64,000 bases of DNA from NCBI RefSeq assembly GCF_024166365.1, contig NC_064831.1, forward strand, positions 45,943,768-46,007,767, read 5' to 3'. This document shows positions 1 to 13,700 of this stretch, piece by piece. The position numbers and the translations under genes are program-made. The stretch is from Elephas maximus indicus (taxonomy: Eukaryota > Chordata > Mammalia > Proboscidea > Elephantidae). Below the pieces are notes generated by a model that ran no database searches, had not been told where the DNA came from, and saw only the letters and a program-made list of their open reading frames with translations. Every line of letters starts with the position of its first letter. The first letter of the stretch is position 1.

Positions 1-611
1 CCTAAGATCTGTCTCCTACCTGTACAAACAGATATCCTGGAAAGACTGACTTGGAAATATCAAAGTCACCAATTTCAAGGAATTATCTTGTGATTGACGT
101 ATCTGGTGTCATACACTAATATTTTTTAAAACATTCATTAAAAACATCCATGCTTCCCCTAATATTATAGCTATGCACATTTTGTTCTGAAAACATGTTA
201 AGTATATACTTGAAAAACGTTTCGAACTAAATGTTGAACATGACACCTTCAAAGTTCAGCAATGAAATATACATCTTTCAATGATTCTAACTTTTAAAAG
301 TTAAAACTTGCCTACATTTGCTGGATATTATTTTGAAGCTTCAAGAGGCTTTTGTGTTTTATGATAAGCAACAACAACTAACACCTATCTGTACGGTGCT
401 TTCTAAAGCACCCCCATATATATTATTCTCATTTACGAGAGCCAACAAAGACAATACAAAACTTGTCCTACTACTGAAGTGGAATATTCATAAAAACTAA
501 AAGATAAATCACCTCTGTGTGTGCATTTAAAAAAATAATGTAGAACGTTAAAATCCTGTGTCACCAAACCTCTGTAATCCGCCGGTGAGACGCTCGAGTT
601 AATGCCTGTGT
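1..611 (-). other. PYGO1: PYGO1 3' UTR (partial)
   Basis: AT-rich sequence directly downstream of the PYGO1 stop codon, running off the left edge. I saw no minus-strand AATAAA here, so polyadenylation is expected outside the window. A 60-codon plus-strand frame at 318-500 has no recognisable protein features. Confidence 0.7.
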
Positions 612-1736
612 TTACGCATCACTGCCCACAGTGGGTGGACCAAACGTTTCTCTGGTGCGCATGAGCTGGACATCTTTGTCAGCCATACAGGTATCACAGC
701 CCCACACTGCTGACGCTTCTGCAGTTAGGAGGCCATAAGCTGTTTCGGTCATTCCAGTGCAGATCCGATGAAACCATTTCTGACAAGAAGCCTCACATAA
801 GATGGCATCTTGATCATCATTCACTTCATTTGTACAAATTCCACAAGGATACACTGGGTCAGAAGATGAATGGCCGTGGCGGCTTGGGTGGAGAGAGGAT
901 TTACTGCCTTTCTCGGTGGCACAGGCCTCGGCTGTGCCTCGAGCTTGTCGTGGCTTACTCTGTGTCCCATTTGCATGGTTGTTATTTGTGGCTTCAGCAC
1001 TACTGGAACGGCTATTCTCTTGACTTACTGCATTGTTTCGATTAACATTTTTTAGTTCAATATTACTCTGATTCACTGTGTCATCCATATTTAAGTGAGG
1101 TGGATGAGCAGAGGAATTTTGATTCGTGTTTTTGGTTGCTCCTTGACTAAATTCTTGTTTTGGGGGTGGTGCTTTTGCTTGACCAAAATTGTTTGGGGGA
1201 GGAATAAAAGAATGATTAGATTCTAATGGGGAAGTAAAATTTGTATTATTTCCAGGGACAAAATTAGATGCCAAGTCAGGGTTAGATACTTGGCTTGCAT
1301 TCTGTGGAGGAATCTGACCGAAGTTTTCAGCAGGATTTTGTCTAAAGTGTTGATTAGGCATGTTAACATTCTGACTTAGTGCATTATTATAAGATGGATT
1401 TCCAAAACTTGAATTATCATGTGGCCCGAAGTTAAAAGCATGAGGTCGATTAAAACCCATGCCCAGAGGGTTCTGAGGAAATGGGTGTGGCTGATTCCTG
1501 AGAGAGTAAGGACCACAGAACGGGGAAGACACTCGGGGGGGAACGTGAGGTGGCATTCTGAATGTGCTATAGCCTCCAAAGCCAGGATAACCAGGGCCAA
1601 GATACGGATTTGACGAAGGTAGTGGTTTATAGGAAATAGTATTATAGTTGTCATCAAACGGATTAGCAGCCACTAGATGGTCTGAGTTTGGATTTGGTGG
1701 TGGCGCATACTCAGACAATGGAGGAAAAGAAGGCCC
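612..1736 (-). CDS. PYGO1: PYGO1 coding exon 3 (NPF motif and PHD finger)
   Basis: The large terminal coding exon: 374 codons and a TAA at 614-612. The acceptor TTTCAG|GGG is at 1737-1738, so the open frame upstream of 1736 (MFYFAFSFQ) is intronic read-through and not protein. The exon starts GPSFPPLSEY, carries AANPFDDN (NPF motif, protein residues 70-72), then about 260 residues rich in N, P, S, Q and F, and ends with the PHD finger and the tail TFGPPTVGSDA. The differences from the recalled human protein are conservative or fall in the disordered middle. Confidence 0.97.
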   Translation of the reverse strand, partial: GPSFPPLSEYAPPPNPNSDHLVAANPFDDNYNTISYKPLPSSNPYLGPGYPGFGGYSTFRMPPHVPPRVSSPFCGPYSLRNQPHPFPQNPLGMGFNRPHAFNFGPHDNSSFGNPSYNNALSQNVNMPNQHFRQNPAENFGQIPPQNASQVSNPDLASNFVPGNNTNFTSPLESNHSFIPPPNNFGQAKAPPPKQEFSQGATKNTNQNSSAHPPHLNMDDTVNQSNIELKNVNRNNAVSQENSRSSSAEATNNNHANGTQSKPRQARGTAEACATEKGSKSSLHPSRHGHSSSDPVYPCGICTNEVNDDQDAILCEASCQKWFHRICTGMTETAYGLLTAEASAVWGCDTCMADKDVQLMRTRETFGPPTVGSDA

Positions 1737-4700
1737 CTGAAATGAGAAGGCAAAGTAAAACACATGGTTTTGATCAAAGAAGTCATTAACATTTTCCTGT
1801 TATCTTAACACCTATGAACCTGGTTTTGGTCAACTTTTCCTGCAATGTCACAGAAGTTTAATTCACTTGACCTCTCAAGTCCAATTCATGTTTATATTTA
1901 ATTATACTTAATGATAAAAATATGTAAGTTTCTTTTAGGAAAGGGCATAAGATATGCTTTTCTGAGCACAATTCTATTTTTACTTAAAACCTCCAAATTA
2001 TTTAGCTTTCCAAGACAGCTTTCTCATCATAATTTTTGTTTAACATGCTTGCCAATACTCTAGCATCTTTCACTTAAAATACTAAAGCATTATAATCAAA
2101 GATAGGTAGTCATAAAATTAAATAACAATAAGCAGGATCTAAATTTTAACTTCAGGGTGAAGCTATGTAAAGTATTCCCAAAGCTGTAGCTCTCAGACTG
2201 GAAAAATAAACGGCCAGTTTTAGTCACCTGGTAAATTTAACAGATGGTGGCCAAAATGAAAAAAGAAAAAAAATGTAATCTGTACACATGTACTTATGCA
2301 TAGCCTTTATCATAAGAAGAATGCTTCAAATTTATAGAGAATAAGAACATGAAAGCCTGAATCTGTAACTATTAGAGCCACGGGTTACACAAAGGATGTC
2401 TCCCCCACGACTGATTAACCAGCTACACATAATACTGAGTTACTATCACAGTGTAACATCATTTCAGGCTAAATGTGTTTTCAGGTATTTTTCAATCTTT
2501 TAATAGGATTATAGGCATTTCTGCTTTTTAAAAATCTACCCCTTAAATTAGTTTTAATAAGAAACACTTCAATATTTCTGCCCACATTTCCTTCTTCTTC
2601 CAGTATCTACTCCAGGCCAACTGGCCAGCAAAAGCTACTGGTTGCAAAGTTAAAAAATATATATATATAAATATTTTATATACATATTTGTATACATACA
2701 TTGTATATATATTTACATATATATATATAATCACTGCAGAATGCACTATTAGGTTCTGAATGATGATAGGAAATAAAACCTATAAGCAAATTTAAATTTA
2801 CTTCATCAACCTGATCATACCACAGAAGAAAAAATGTCACTAAAGAAAATGTCAATTTACCTGTGTATTTGCCTTGCGCTTTTTCTTATCTGGGCTTCCT
2901 AGCTGTACACCTGGTCCTCCTAACCCATCCAGTCCACTATCACCACCTTAAAAAAAAATTAAAATCCAGATGACATTTCTACTTGTAAGTAAAATCATTT
3001 TATATTTAGCGATAGCTATTTTTTTTATTATCATTACCTGTTACTGTTTTCTATTTTTGTTAGATAAAAGCAATTGTAAGCTTTTATTATCTTTGTTCTT
3101 CATAAAGTTTTCCCCATACTTACAGCCCAAAACAGTGATTCATCTCTGCTCTCAAAGTATTTTTTATTGTACTTTCAGTGAAAAAGAAAGTCTTCCTCCC
3201 ACTCCTGAACTCCCCCAGGCATTTGGTTCCCTGTCCCTGAGGCAACAGTTTCTATCTTTCCAAAGACAATCTAGACAGATTCAAGTATAATATCCTTTTT
3301 GGAGAGTACACAAATGACAGCATAGTATGGCAAACTATAATCACTGGTCTGTATCTTGCTTTCTTATTTGGAGATCATTCCATGTCAGTACTTACAGAGC
3401 TGCTTCATTCTCTAATAACTGGATAGTGTTTCATAGCATGATTGCACCATAATTTATTAAACTAGTTCCCTCTCCATTGTTAGATATTTAGGTTGTTTCC
3501 AAACCTTTGCTATTGCTTCAGTGAAAATCCATGTACAAATGTCTTCACATACATGTACACGTCACACCTGGAACTGGAATTACGGCATCGAAGGTATGTG
3601 TGTTGTAATTCTTAGACATCGTCAAAATGCAAAACTGTATACCAGAACTGGTTTTCTCACTATCAGTGTTTATGATCAAGAAAAGCTTCCTGTCAATCTA
3701 AGAGGTTAAAAAAAGGTTTAACAAGACAACTTTGTCCATTTTTCAAAAACTTTTTACTATGGGAAATTCTGAACATATACAAAGGAGAAGAAGAAGGAAG
3801 AGTAAAAGTAACCTCATATATCCGTCATCCACCCTAACCACCACCAATATGTGGTCAATCTTGTCCCTTCAACACCGCCTTCACTTCTCCTCCTCCAGTC
3901 CTATTGGGAAACAAATTCCAGACATCATATCATTCTATCTTTAAATATTTCAGACTGGATCGCCAAAAGCTAAGAACTTTTAAAAGAATAACCATAATAC
4001 CATTCTTACCTCTAAGAAAATTAAAAATAAATCTGATATCCAATATAAGTATCTCATAATACTTGTTACGGTTTGTTTAGCTTGGGATCCAAATATGATC
4101 CACACATTACAATGAGTTGATAGGTCTTTTAATTAATAGGTTTCTCCTCCATCAATGTATTTTTTTCTTAAAATTTATTAATTGAAAGAACTGAGTTGAT
4201 TATTGCACCAATTATTAAGCTATGGTCTTTGAGCTCCAAACCCGTCCTTAGTAATGCTGGGACCGAGACTTTTTTAAAAATTACATTTCTCCTTTGTCAG
4301 GCTCTTCAACAGGAGCACTAGAGGGATCCCAGAAAGGTGGCTAGGGGAGGTGAGAAAGTTTTTGCTCCTTCCTGTTTGCTTGCTGCTTCTGTCACCCCAA
4401 CAACGGCCCTCACTCTGGACCTTGCTGCTTCTATGTCACCCCAACAGCAGCCCTCACTCTGGACCTTGCTGCTTCTATGTCACCCCAACAGCCCTCACTC
4501 TGGACCTTGCTACTTCTATGTCACCCCAACAACAGCCCTCACTCTGGACCTTGCTGTCTATATGTCACCCCAATAACAGCCCTCATTCTGGACCTTGCTG
4601 TCTATGTCACCCCAACAACTGCCCTTACTCTGGACCTTGCTGTCTCTATGTCGCCCCAACCACAGCCCTCACTCCGGACCTTTCTGTTTCTATGTCACCC

Positions 4701-7700
4701 CAACAACAGCCCTCACTCTGGACCTTGCTGTTCCTATGTCGCCCCAACGACAGCCCTCACTCTGAACCTGGCAGTTGTTCCCAGTCTCCAGCTTCCCACC
4801 CCCTCCCAAAACCAGCTTCAACTTGCCCCTCAGAGGTATCAGTACCAGCTGGGCAGAGGCCCAATCTCAGAGTCGAGTCCAAGCTCCACAGACCCTCTTC
4901 CAAGCTTCTCGGTTCTAATAACCCAACTTCATTCTTTCTTCCTTCAGCTCTCGGTTTGATAGTTGCTTCTTGCAGTTACTGTCTCCATGTTTCCTCATTT
5001 TCTCTTTCTGCTTTTTCACTCCTTTAACACCTGTTCAAAGAACTTCCTTATAAGTTACATTAAACTGAGTGTGAGTGTGGTATATGTTCTCCTGCCTGAA
5101 ATCTTTCTGATAACATCTGGATTTTGCTGATTTGTCCCCTTGCCACAGTTTAACATGCTCCTCATTAACTGTAAACTGGTAGTTGGATCTCAACTAGTGG
5201 CTTGATCAGATTCAGGCTTTGGTTTGTTTTTCTTTCTTTCTTTTTTTTTGCAAGGCTGTTTCACAGGTAGTGGTCCATTCTTCCATCAGGAGGCACATAC
5301 TTTCTGGCTGTTTTCTGTGGCAGCTATATTAGTTTTCTACTGCTGCATAACAAATTACCACAAACTTGGCGACTTAACACAATACCCACTTAAACAGAAG
5401 AGGAGGGAACACTTTCTAACTCATTCTATGAAGCCAGTAGTATCTTGATACCAAAGCTAAAGATATTACAAGAAAAGAAAATTACAGACAAGTATCTTTT
5501 ATAAATATAGATGCAAAAATTTCAACAAAATATTTGCAAACTGCATCCAGCTGCATATTAAGAGAGATATATGCCATGCCAAGTGGGATTTATCCCAGGA
5601 AGGCAAAGGTGATTCAATATATAGAAATCAATCAATATACTTACTAGGATAAAGGAAACAAACTGACAAACGGTTTTCCACAGCAGCTGCACTATTTTAC
5701 ACTCTCACCCTAAATAAATAAAGGTTACAATTTCTCCACGTACATGCCCATATGTGTTATTTTCCAGTTTTTTTTTTTTTAATTGCCATCCTAGTTAGTA
5801 TAAAGTGCCATCTCATTGTGGTTTTGATTTTCATTTCCCTAACGACTAATGATGTTGAACATCTTTTCATGTGCTTACTGGCCATTTGTATATCTTCTCT
5901 GGAGAAATGTCTATTCAAGTTCTTTGTCCATCTTTTAATAATTAGGATGTCTTTATGTTGTTAAGTTTGAAGAGTTCTTTAGATACTCTGAATATTAGAC
6001 CTTTATCAGATACATGATTTGCAAATATTTTCTCCCATTCTGTGGATGTCTTTTCTCCCATTTGCTGATGTCCTTTGATGCACCAAAATTTTTCAGTTTT
6101 GATGAAGTTCAATTTATCTATATTTTCCTTGGTTGCTTGAGTTTCTTTGATTGATAAACTAGGTTTATCTAGCTGTAGAATACTAGTTTGCCTCCTTAAA
6201 ATTTTAGGCACATACTGTCTTCCTCTGGGGCAAAAACAGAAACTTCCAGTTTAAACTAAAAGAATTCCTATCTTTTAATTCTAATTTGATGTGATAATCT
6301 CCCTTGGGTAGATGGTGAGTAAAGAACTAATAGTGAGATCCACTCCACCCCTCAAGGTCATTCATTAAAAATTTGATAGGTCAAGAATGACTAAACCTAT
6401 ACCAATTTATAACTGTTCAGTAGGCTATATAAAATGGACTGATGATACCAGATTAATAATTTGCATACAGTTTGCCATAACAGCATATACTGACATACTG
6501 AACAGACAAATGTGTTCTTCTTGAGTCTGGATACCTAGTCATACTGAGGAGTCTGGTAAGAAAAAGAACTAGCAAGGCCTTAGAGGTCCAATAATAAAGT
6601 GGTTATATAAGTAAACAAAGGCACCAAACTTCAAAGCCCTGTCATTCCTAACATCTGTCATGGGTATGTCATTTTTTCATATTTCAAAAGTTTAACAGAA
6701 AAACATAATTCTTAAAAATAAAAATGATTATTAATAAACCAATCTCCAATTTCTAATCTAGAATATCTAAATTATCATTTCCTACATTCTTAATACTGCT
6801 GAGTAACTGTAATTTTACAATTACAATGCTGTAATTTAAAGATGGACAAAATATACTCTTAACAGTTAATATCTACCACCTCTGTTCATTTTCCAAAAAT
6901 TTAATAATAATTACTATAAGATATAAACTAAAACTACGACATCTGGAATCATTTAAATAAACTCATTACTTTCAAGTTATCTGTGAGCAAAACCACCTAA
7001 ATTCTCTTTTGAAAATTGAGTTTCATGATATTAAGTTTTTATTTACGAGTGTAACTTCTCCCTCCGTAAAACAAATCTTTATGCTCTCACTAGTCTCTGT
7101 TGTCCACTTACAGTTCATCTAGAGAATTAACCATGTAACACTTTCAGTGGCTCTGACTCTTGACCTTATTTGGGCCCTTCTTGGCTGCTACCTGTCATAC
7201 TGGTGGTTCCTCTCCAGACTAAATTAGTCATATTAGATAAGATTCATGGTCATCAGGGCTACTTACAATACAAAATGAGAAAAAAAAGCAAAACAAAAAC
7301 CACACCCATTGCTGGGTGGTTCCAATTCATAGCAACCCTACAGGACACAGTAGAGCTGCCCCATAGGATTTCCAAGGAGCAGCTGGTAGATTCGAATTGA
7401 TAACCTTTTGGTTAGCAGCCATAGCTCTTAACTACTGCATCACCAGGGCTCTAATTAGAGTGCAAGCCACCAAGAATTTCTGTGACTCTCACTAAAAATG
7501 AAGTGAAAGGTCAGAATCCAGAGGGGGGGAATGTGGTAGTTTTAGGGCTATGGTGAGTGTTATCCTAACACTCAAGTTTACCCCGGCTGTTGGTACCAAA
7601 GCTTCTCTCTTCCTGCTCTGTATACCTGCTGCTGCTGCCTCTGCAGGGTAAACTACACCTATTCAGCAAGAAGCTGAGAGTTGTGGGGCACAGAGCCAAG

Positions 7701-10700
7701 GAAAAACACGACTGTCAAAGCCTATTACGACATTGTTCACTCTGATCCTTTCGGTAATAAACTTCTTTATTTTATCCTTTCAGTCCTGTCTGCCCAGTGC
7801 CCTCTGAATGCAGACGTGAGAAAGGGTGGTGGCAGGAATGGAACAAGCAGCCTCTGTATCTGTATTATCTATATTATCACTCTACATTATTCAATTGATC
7901 TCAAATAAGCAAAATAATAATCACATCTCTCCTTTTACCCTTTAACCTTCATTCTGATCTGGGAGTTGAAGTTGTCTCTCTTCTGACAGTCCATAGAAGG
8001 AGTCCAATCTATTAAATGAAGCAGTTTTTTTCCATTCAAAGATTCAACACATCAAGGATTTGTTTGGTATAAAATCAATTTATAAGTATAAAAATTATTT
8101 TTTCTATTTGTAAGTACTTTTTATTTTTGTAAAGTGTGATTATTAACTTTAGATCTTTTATGTATTTAAAATTTTAATTTCCTAACCTCATTTTGGAAAC
8201 CCTGGTGGCATAGCAGTTAAGAGCTATGGCTGCTAACCAAAAGGTCAGCAGTTGAATACACCAGGTGCTCCTTGGAAACCCTATGGGGCAGTTCTACTCT
8301 GTCCTATAGGGTCACTATGAGTCGGAATCGACTCGACGGCAACAGATTTGGTTTTGGTTTTAACTTCATTTTATTTAAAATGTTTGGTTTATTATTTTTT
8401 ACTGTTCTCATAAGTAATATGACCTGCATTATTTTAAAAATATTTTATAATTCTAACGGATTTGCTCATCATTATTCCAAGTCAGTTTGGCTTAATGACC
8501 TGTTCTATACTTACTAAAGACACAACCATGTAAAGTACCTAACACACTGCCTGGCACACAGTGAGCTCTCAAATATTAGTCTTCATTCTGCTTTCCTTTA
8601 GACCAAATTATGCCATGAGCTGCATTTCTATAGTATTTATAATCCTATCAAATACATCTAATATCCAGCAGTGTCAACATACTCAGTGCATACTCAATAA
8701 ATACCAGTTTTTCATAATAGCAGAAAAGTCTGGGATCTAATGTCAGTGTATTCTATCATTTATTATGGATGTGAACATCTTACCTAACATCTTTTTCTTC
8801 ATCTAAACACATACTTTTATAATGCTGGTCTCTACCACAGAATGGAAATATTCATGAAACTAGGATGTGAACACAGTATTATAAAAGTTTCAGCATCTGT
8901 TAAAATGGCCTCATATGACCAAAATAAGAGTCTCATTATTTCCTTTTAGAATGCAAGGCAGAAAAGTGTCCATTATGTGATGCCCAGAGCCTAAGTCAAT
9001 CTGGGGCATACAGTAAACAGTAAATTTAGAAGGTCCCCAAAATCACTCATTTAAGGTTTCAAATATTTCTGGTTCCTGTGACATCTTTACTCTTCAAAGT
9101 AATGATCTTCGTGCTACTGGGTCCACGGGGTTTAAGGTTGCTTAAAAAAGTAAAGGCTAGGAGGGTAGGTGGATGGCATGTATGTGTGAAGTGATTCTAT
9201 ACAATAACACCTCTAATAATGAATTTTTTTAATTAATAAAATCAGTAAAATTGTTAACAGAAAGCTTCAGAAATAATGGAGAAAAAAGCTGCAGCTATTC
9301 ACAAAAATCATGTAGTAAACAGCTTCTATTTGTCTTTTTCAGCAAAACTGAAATCTGAGAGGTTTCTGCTTTTACAGTATTTCTGTTTTTCACTGTTTTC
9401 TTCTTAGAAGGAACAAATCTTCATTTCTGTTCTCTTCATATCCACCTCCAATCAAAACAAGAAAGAACCTGCTGATGGTCATTTACATTTATCGACTAAT
9501 TAAATATACCTAAAAGGGACTGCAGATCACATTACTTAACCAGATAGTGTATTTTAGACCTTCTATTTCTGACTTTAACAGAAAACACTTACAAATTACT
9601 TACAATGTACCAGGCACTGTTCTACCTGCATTCTACATATTAACTAATTTAATCCTTCAAACGACTCCATAAGTATCATTATTATTTTAATTTTGCAGTT
9701 AAGGAAACTGATGCACAGAGATGTTAAGTAGCTTGCCAAGGACCACACAGCTAGTAAATGGCAGAACTGGAACAGGAACCCTGGCAGCTGGGCTCCAGGG
9801 TCACAGTACCGTGCTGTTCTTCAGAATTAGCAATTTTTTTTTTAATTTTTATTGTGCTTTAAGAGAAAGTTTACAAATCAAGTCAGTCTCTCATACAAAA
9901 ATTTATATACACCTTGCTACATACTCCTAATTGCTCTCACCCTAATGAGATGGCACACTCCTTCCCTCTACTCTCTTTTTGGGTCCATTCGGCCAGCTTC
10001 TCACTCCTCCGCCCTCCCATCTCCCCTCCAGACAGGAGATGCCAACATAGTCTCATGTGTCTACTTGATCCAAAGCAATTTTTATATTAGCAGGTGTATA
10101 GCAATTGGGAATAGGAATCCCTTGCTGTTGAGTCGATTCTAACTCATAGTGACTCTACAGGACAGAGAAGAGCTGCCCCATAGGGTTTTCCATGGAATGG
10201 CTGATGGATTCAAACTGCCGACCTTTTGGTTAACAGTCAAGCTCTTAACCACTGTGCCACCGGGGCTCCAGGAATAAGAAGGGGGCCTGAAATCACTCCA
10301 ACACTTTAAGTCTAATCTGAAGACAAACATGACTTAGGCTGCTCAGGTTGCCTGGGGTTAGGGTGCTAGGAGAGAGCTTTGTTTACTCTTCCCAAGAGGT
10401 AACTCCTCTACACCCCTGGGGAAAGCAAACTAGGGAGGCTGATTACCTGAAGTTACTGAAACGTCTTTGTTAACATTCATCAAATTAGGTTCCAGAAATA
10501 TTTGCTGAGCTTCTGGAACTAGGGGAATAAAAATAATAATTATTACCTTCCAGGGTCTCAAAATCTAGAGGAAACTCAATGTTTTATATATATTTTGGGG
10601 GGCGGGGGGACTCTTAATGTGACAAGTACTACCGTGACAGAGGTGAGCACGAGATGCTGAGGGGACACATGGAACTCCCAAAAACCCTGACTGAGGGAGG

Positions 10701-13700
10701 AGAGTCAGGGAAGACATTCTGAGAGGTTTCAGAGGAAGCTTTCAGGATGAGTATACCAGCAAAGGTAGGAAAAAAGAGGTCATATCTAGAAGAACACCTG
10801 AAGGCAAGGGAGACCGTAAACAACATCTAGAGTGGAAATGTAAGTACCTCAGGGCTGGAGCACAGAGACGGAGGAGAAAATTTAATAGAACATGAATAAT
10901 GTGAAGACTAAGTGGTAGGCTTGAGCCAGATCAAAAAGAGCCAATATAAGAAGCTGGATTTTTATCCTAAAGACAATGGAAACCACTGAAGAGTTTTATA
11001 AAGGAGGGTAACATGACGATGAGATTCCACCTCATGCCAACAAGGCTGGCATTAATCCAAAAAACACAAATAACAAATGTTGGAGAGGTTGTGGAAATAC
11101 TGGAACACTTATATACTGCTGGTGGAAATGGAAAATCGTACAACCACTTTGGAAGTCGATTTGGTACTTCCTTAAAAAACTAGAAATAGAACTACCATAC
11201 AATCCAGCAATCTCACTCCTTGGAATATATCCTAGAGAAATAAAAGCCTTTACACAAGCAGATATATGCACACCCATGTTCATGGCTGCACTGTTTACAA
11301 CAGCAAAAAGATGGAAGCAACCAAGGGGCCTATCAATGGATGAATAGATAAATAAATTATGGTATATTCACACAATGGAATACTATGAATCCGTGAAAGT
11401 TTTTATAACATGGAGGAATCTAGAAGGCATTATGCTGAGTGAAATTAGTCAGTTGCAAAAGGACAAATATTGTATGAGACCACTATTATAAGCACTCAAA
11501 AAATAGTTTAAACAGAGAAGATATTCTTTGATGGTTACAAGAGGGGGGAGGGATGGAAGGAGAAGGGTTTTCACTAATTAGCAAAAAAAAAAAAAATTAG
11601 TAGATAAGAACTATTTTAGGTGAAGGGAAAGACAACACACAATACAGGAGAGGTCAGCACAACTGGACTAAACCAAAAGCAAACAAGTTTCCTGAATAAA
11701 CTGAATGCTTCGAAGGCCAGCGTAGTAGGGGCAGGGGTTTGGGGACCACGGTTTCAGGGGACATCTAAGTCAATTGGCACAATAAAATCTATTAAGAAAA
11801 CATTCTGTATCCCACTTTGGAGAGTGGCATCTGGGGTCTTAAACGCTAGCAAGCAGCCATCTAAGATGCATCAATTGGTTTCAACCTACCTGGACCAAAG
11901 GAGAATGAAGAACACCAAAGACACAAGGTAAGTAGGAGCCCAAGAGACAGAAAGGGCCACATAAACCAGAGACTACTACATCAGCCTGAGACCAGAAGAA
12001 CTAGATGGTGCCTGGCTACAACTGATGACTTCCCTGACAGGGAACACAACAGAGAACCCCTGAGGGAGCAGGAGAGCAGTGGGATGCAGACCCCAAATTC
12101 TCGTAAAAAGACCAGACTTAATGGTCTGACTGAGACTAGAAGAACCCCGGAGGTCACGGTCCCCAGGCCTTCTGTTAGCCCAAGGCAGGAACCATTCCCA
12201 AAGCCAACTCTTCAGACAGGGATTGGACTGGACGATGGGATAGAAAATGATACTGGTGAGGAGTGAGCTTCTTGGCTCAAGTGGACACATGAGACTATGT
12301 GGGCAGCTCCTGTCTGGAGGGGAGATGAGAAGGCAGAGGGGAACAGAAGCTGGCTGTATGGACACGGAAATAGAGTGTGGAGAGAAGGAGTGTGCTGTCT
12401 CATTAGAGGGAGAGCAACTAGGAGTATATAACAAGGTGTATATAAATTTTTGTATGAGAGACTGACTTGATTTGTAAACTTTCACTTCAAGCACAATAAA
12501 AATTTTAAAAAAAGAAAGAAGAAGGAGGGCAACATGACTGAATTGTGTTTTGGAGGCACTATGGCAATGGAACATGGTGGCCCTGAAGTTTGAGTCTACC
12601 TTTGTCATTTATGAGCTGAGTAAGCTGAACATGTTACTTAATCACATATTACTTAATGTCTCTACCACCAGTTCCTCGACTGTAAAATAGGGCTGTTGCG
12701 AGGGTTAAGCAAGATGATCCATTTAAACCACTCAGCAAAGTGTTTGGAAAGTACTCAATTCAATCCCAAAGAACCAGTCGCCATCAAGTCAATTCCAACT
12801 CACGGCAACCTCATGTGTGTCAGAGCAGAACTGTGCTCCATAGGGTTCTCAATGGCTGATTTTTCAGAAGTAGACTGCCAAGTCTTTCTTCTCAGGTGCC
12901 TCTGGGTAGATTTGAACTTCCAGCCTTTCAGTTAGCAGCCGAGCACTAAACTGTACCACCAGGGGCCCCAAGTACTTAACATATAGTAGTTATTTATCAC
13001 TAGCAGTAGCAATGTGGAAAATGGATTAAAGGAGACTAAATGGGAGGCTAGGAAATCAGTGAGAGGGCTACTGTAATTATCAAAGAAATAAACAAGAACT
13101 GAATTAAATAAGTGGCTGTAAGAAGTAATAATCAAAGAGACTGGCAAGACCTGGACTAAAGGAGTAGCTGTGGGAAGGTCAAGGAGGCGATTAGTTAAAA
13201 ACATATAAAGGAGACAGATACTCTAGGATTTGGGGATGTTGAAACAACGTTGGATGGGAGTGGAGGATGGGCTTGGGCCACTGGATAAATGATGGTAGTG
13301 TTCATTAGGTTAGGGGATATGGGAGAAAGTTCAGATTAGACACCTCATGTCAAAAACAATCCATTTCTCTCACTCTCATAAATCCACCCCTTCTAGAAAT
13401 CTGTGACACCATTCTCACATGGTTTTTCTCCTAACTCTCTGGCTACTTCTTCACATTCTGCTTTCCAGCATCTTCTATTCCCTCCGATCTCCTAAATGTC
13501 AGTGTTCCCAAAGGGGCTGTTCTCAACACTTTTCTCTTCTCACTTTTCAATCTCTTGGGTGAGCTCAGCTACTCCCAAGGTATCAATTAATATTCACCTG
13601 TTTACTGATGACTTCCAGATCTATATTCTGGCTTAGACTACTCACCTCAATTCCACACCATGCAGTATCTCAGAGAAATATTCATTTAATGTGCCTAAAA

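Noticed and set aside
1737-1763. Open frame extending PYGO1 exon 3 upstream to an ATG (MFYFAFSFQ)
   Set aside because: This is intron sequence before a clear acceptor (TTTCAG|GGG at 1737-1738); the true protein joins to exon 2.
4337-5027. Plus-strand frames of 79, 160 and 225 codons
   Set aside because: All are translations of the same tandem repeat in different frames, so the openness comes from the repeat and not from selection on a protein.
8195-8362. tRNA gene-like sequence
   Set aside because: The A/B-box-like words belong to the tRNA-derived AfroSINE head, with no intact cloverleaf, and the same text recurs in many copies.
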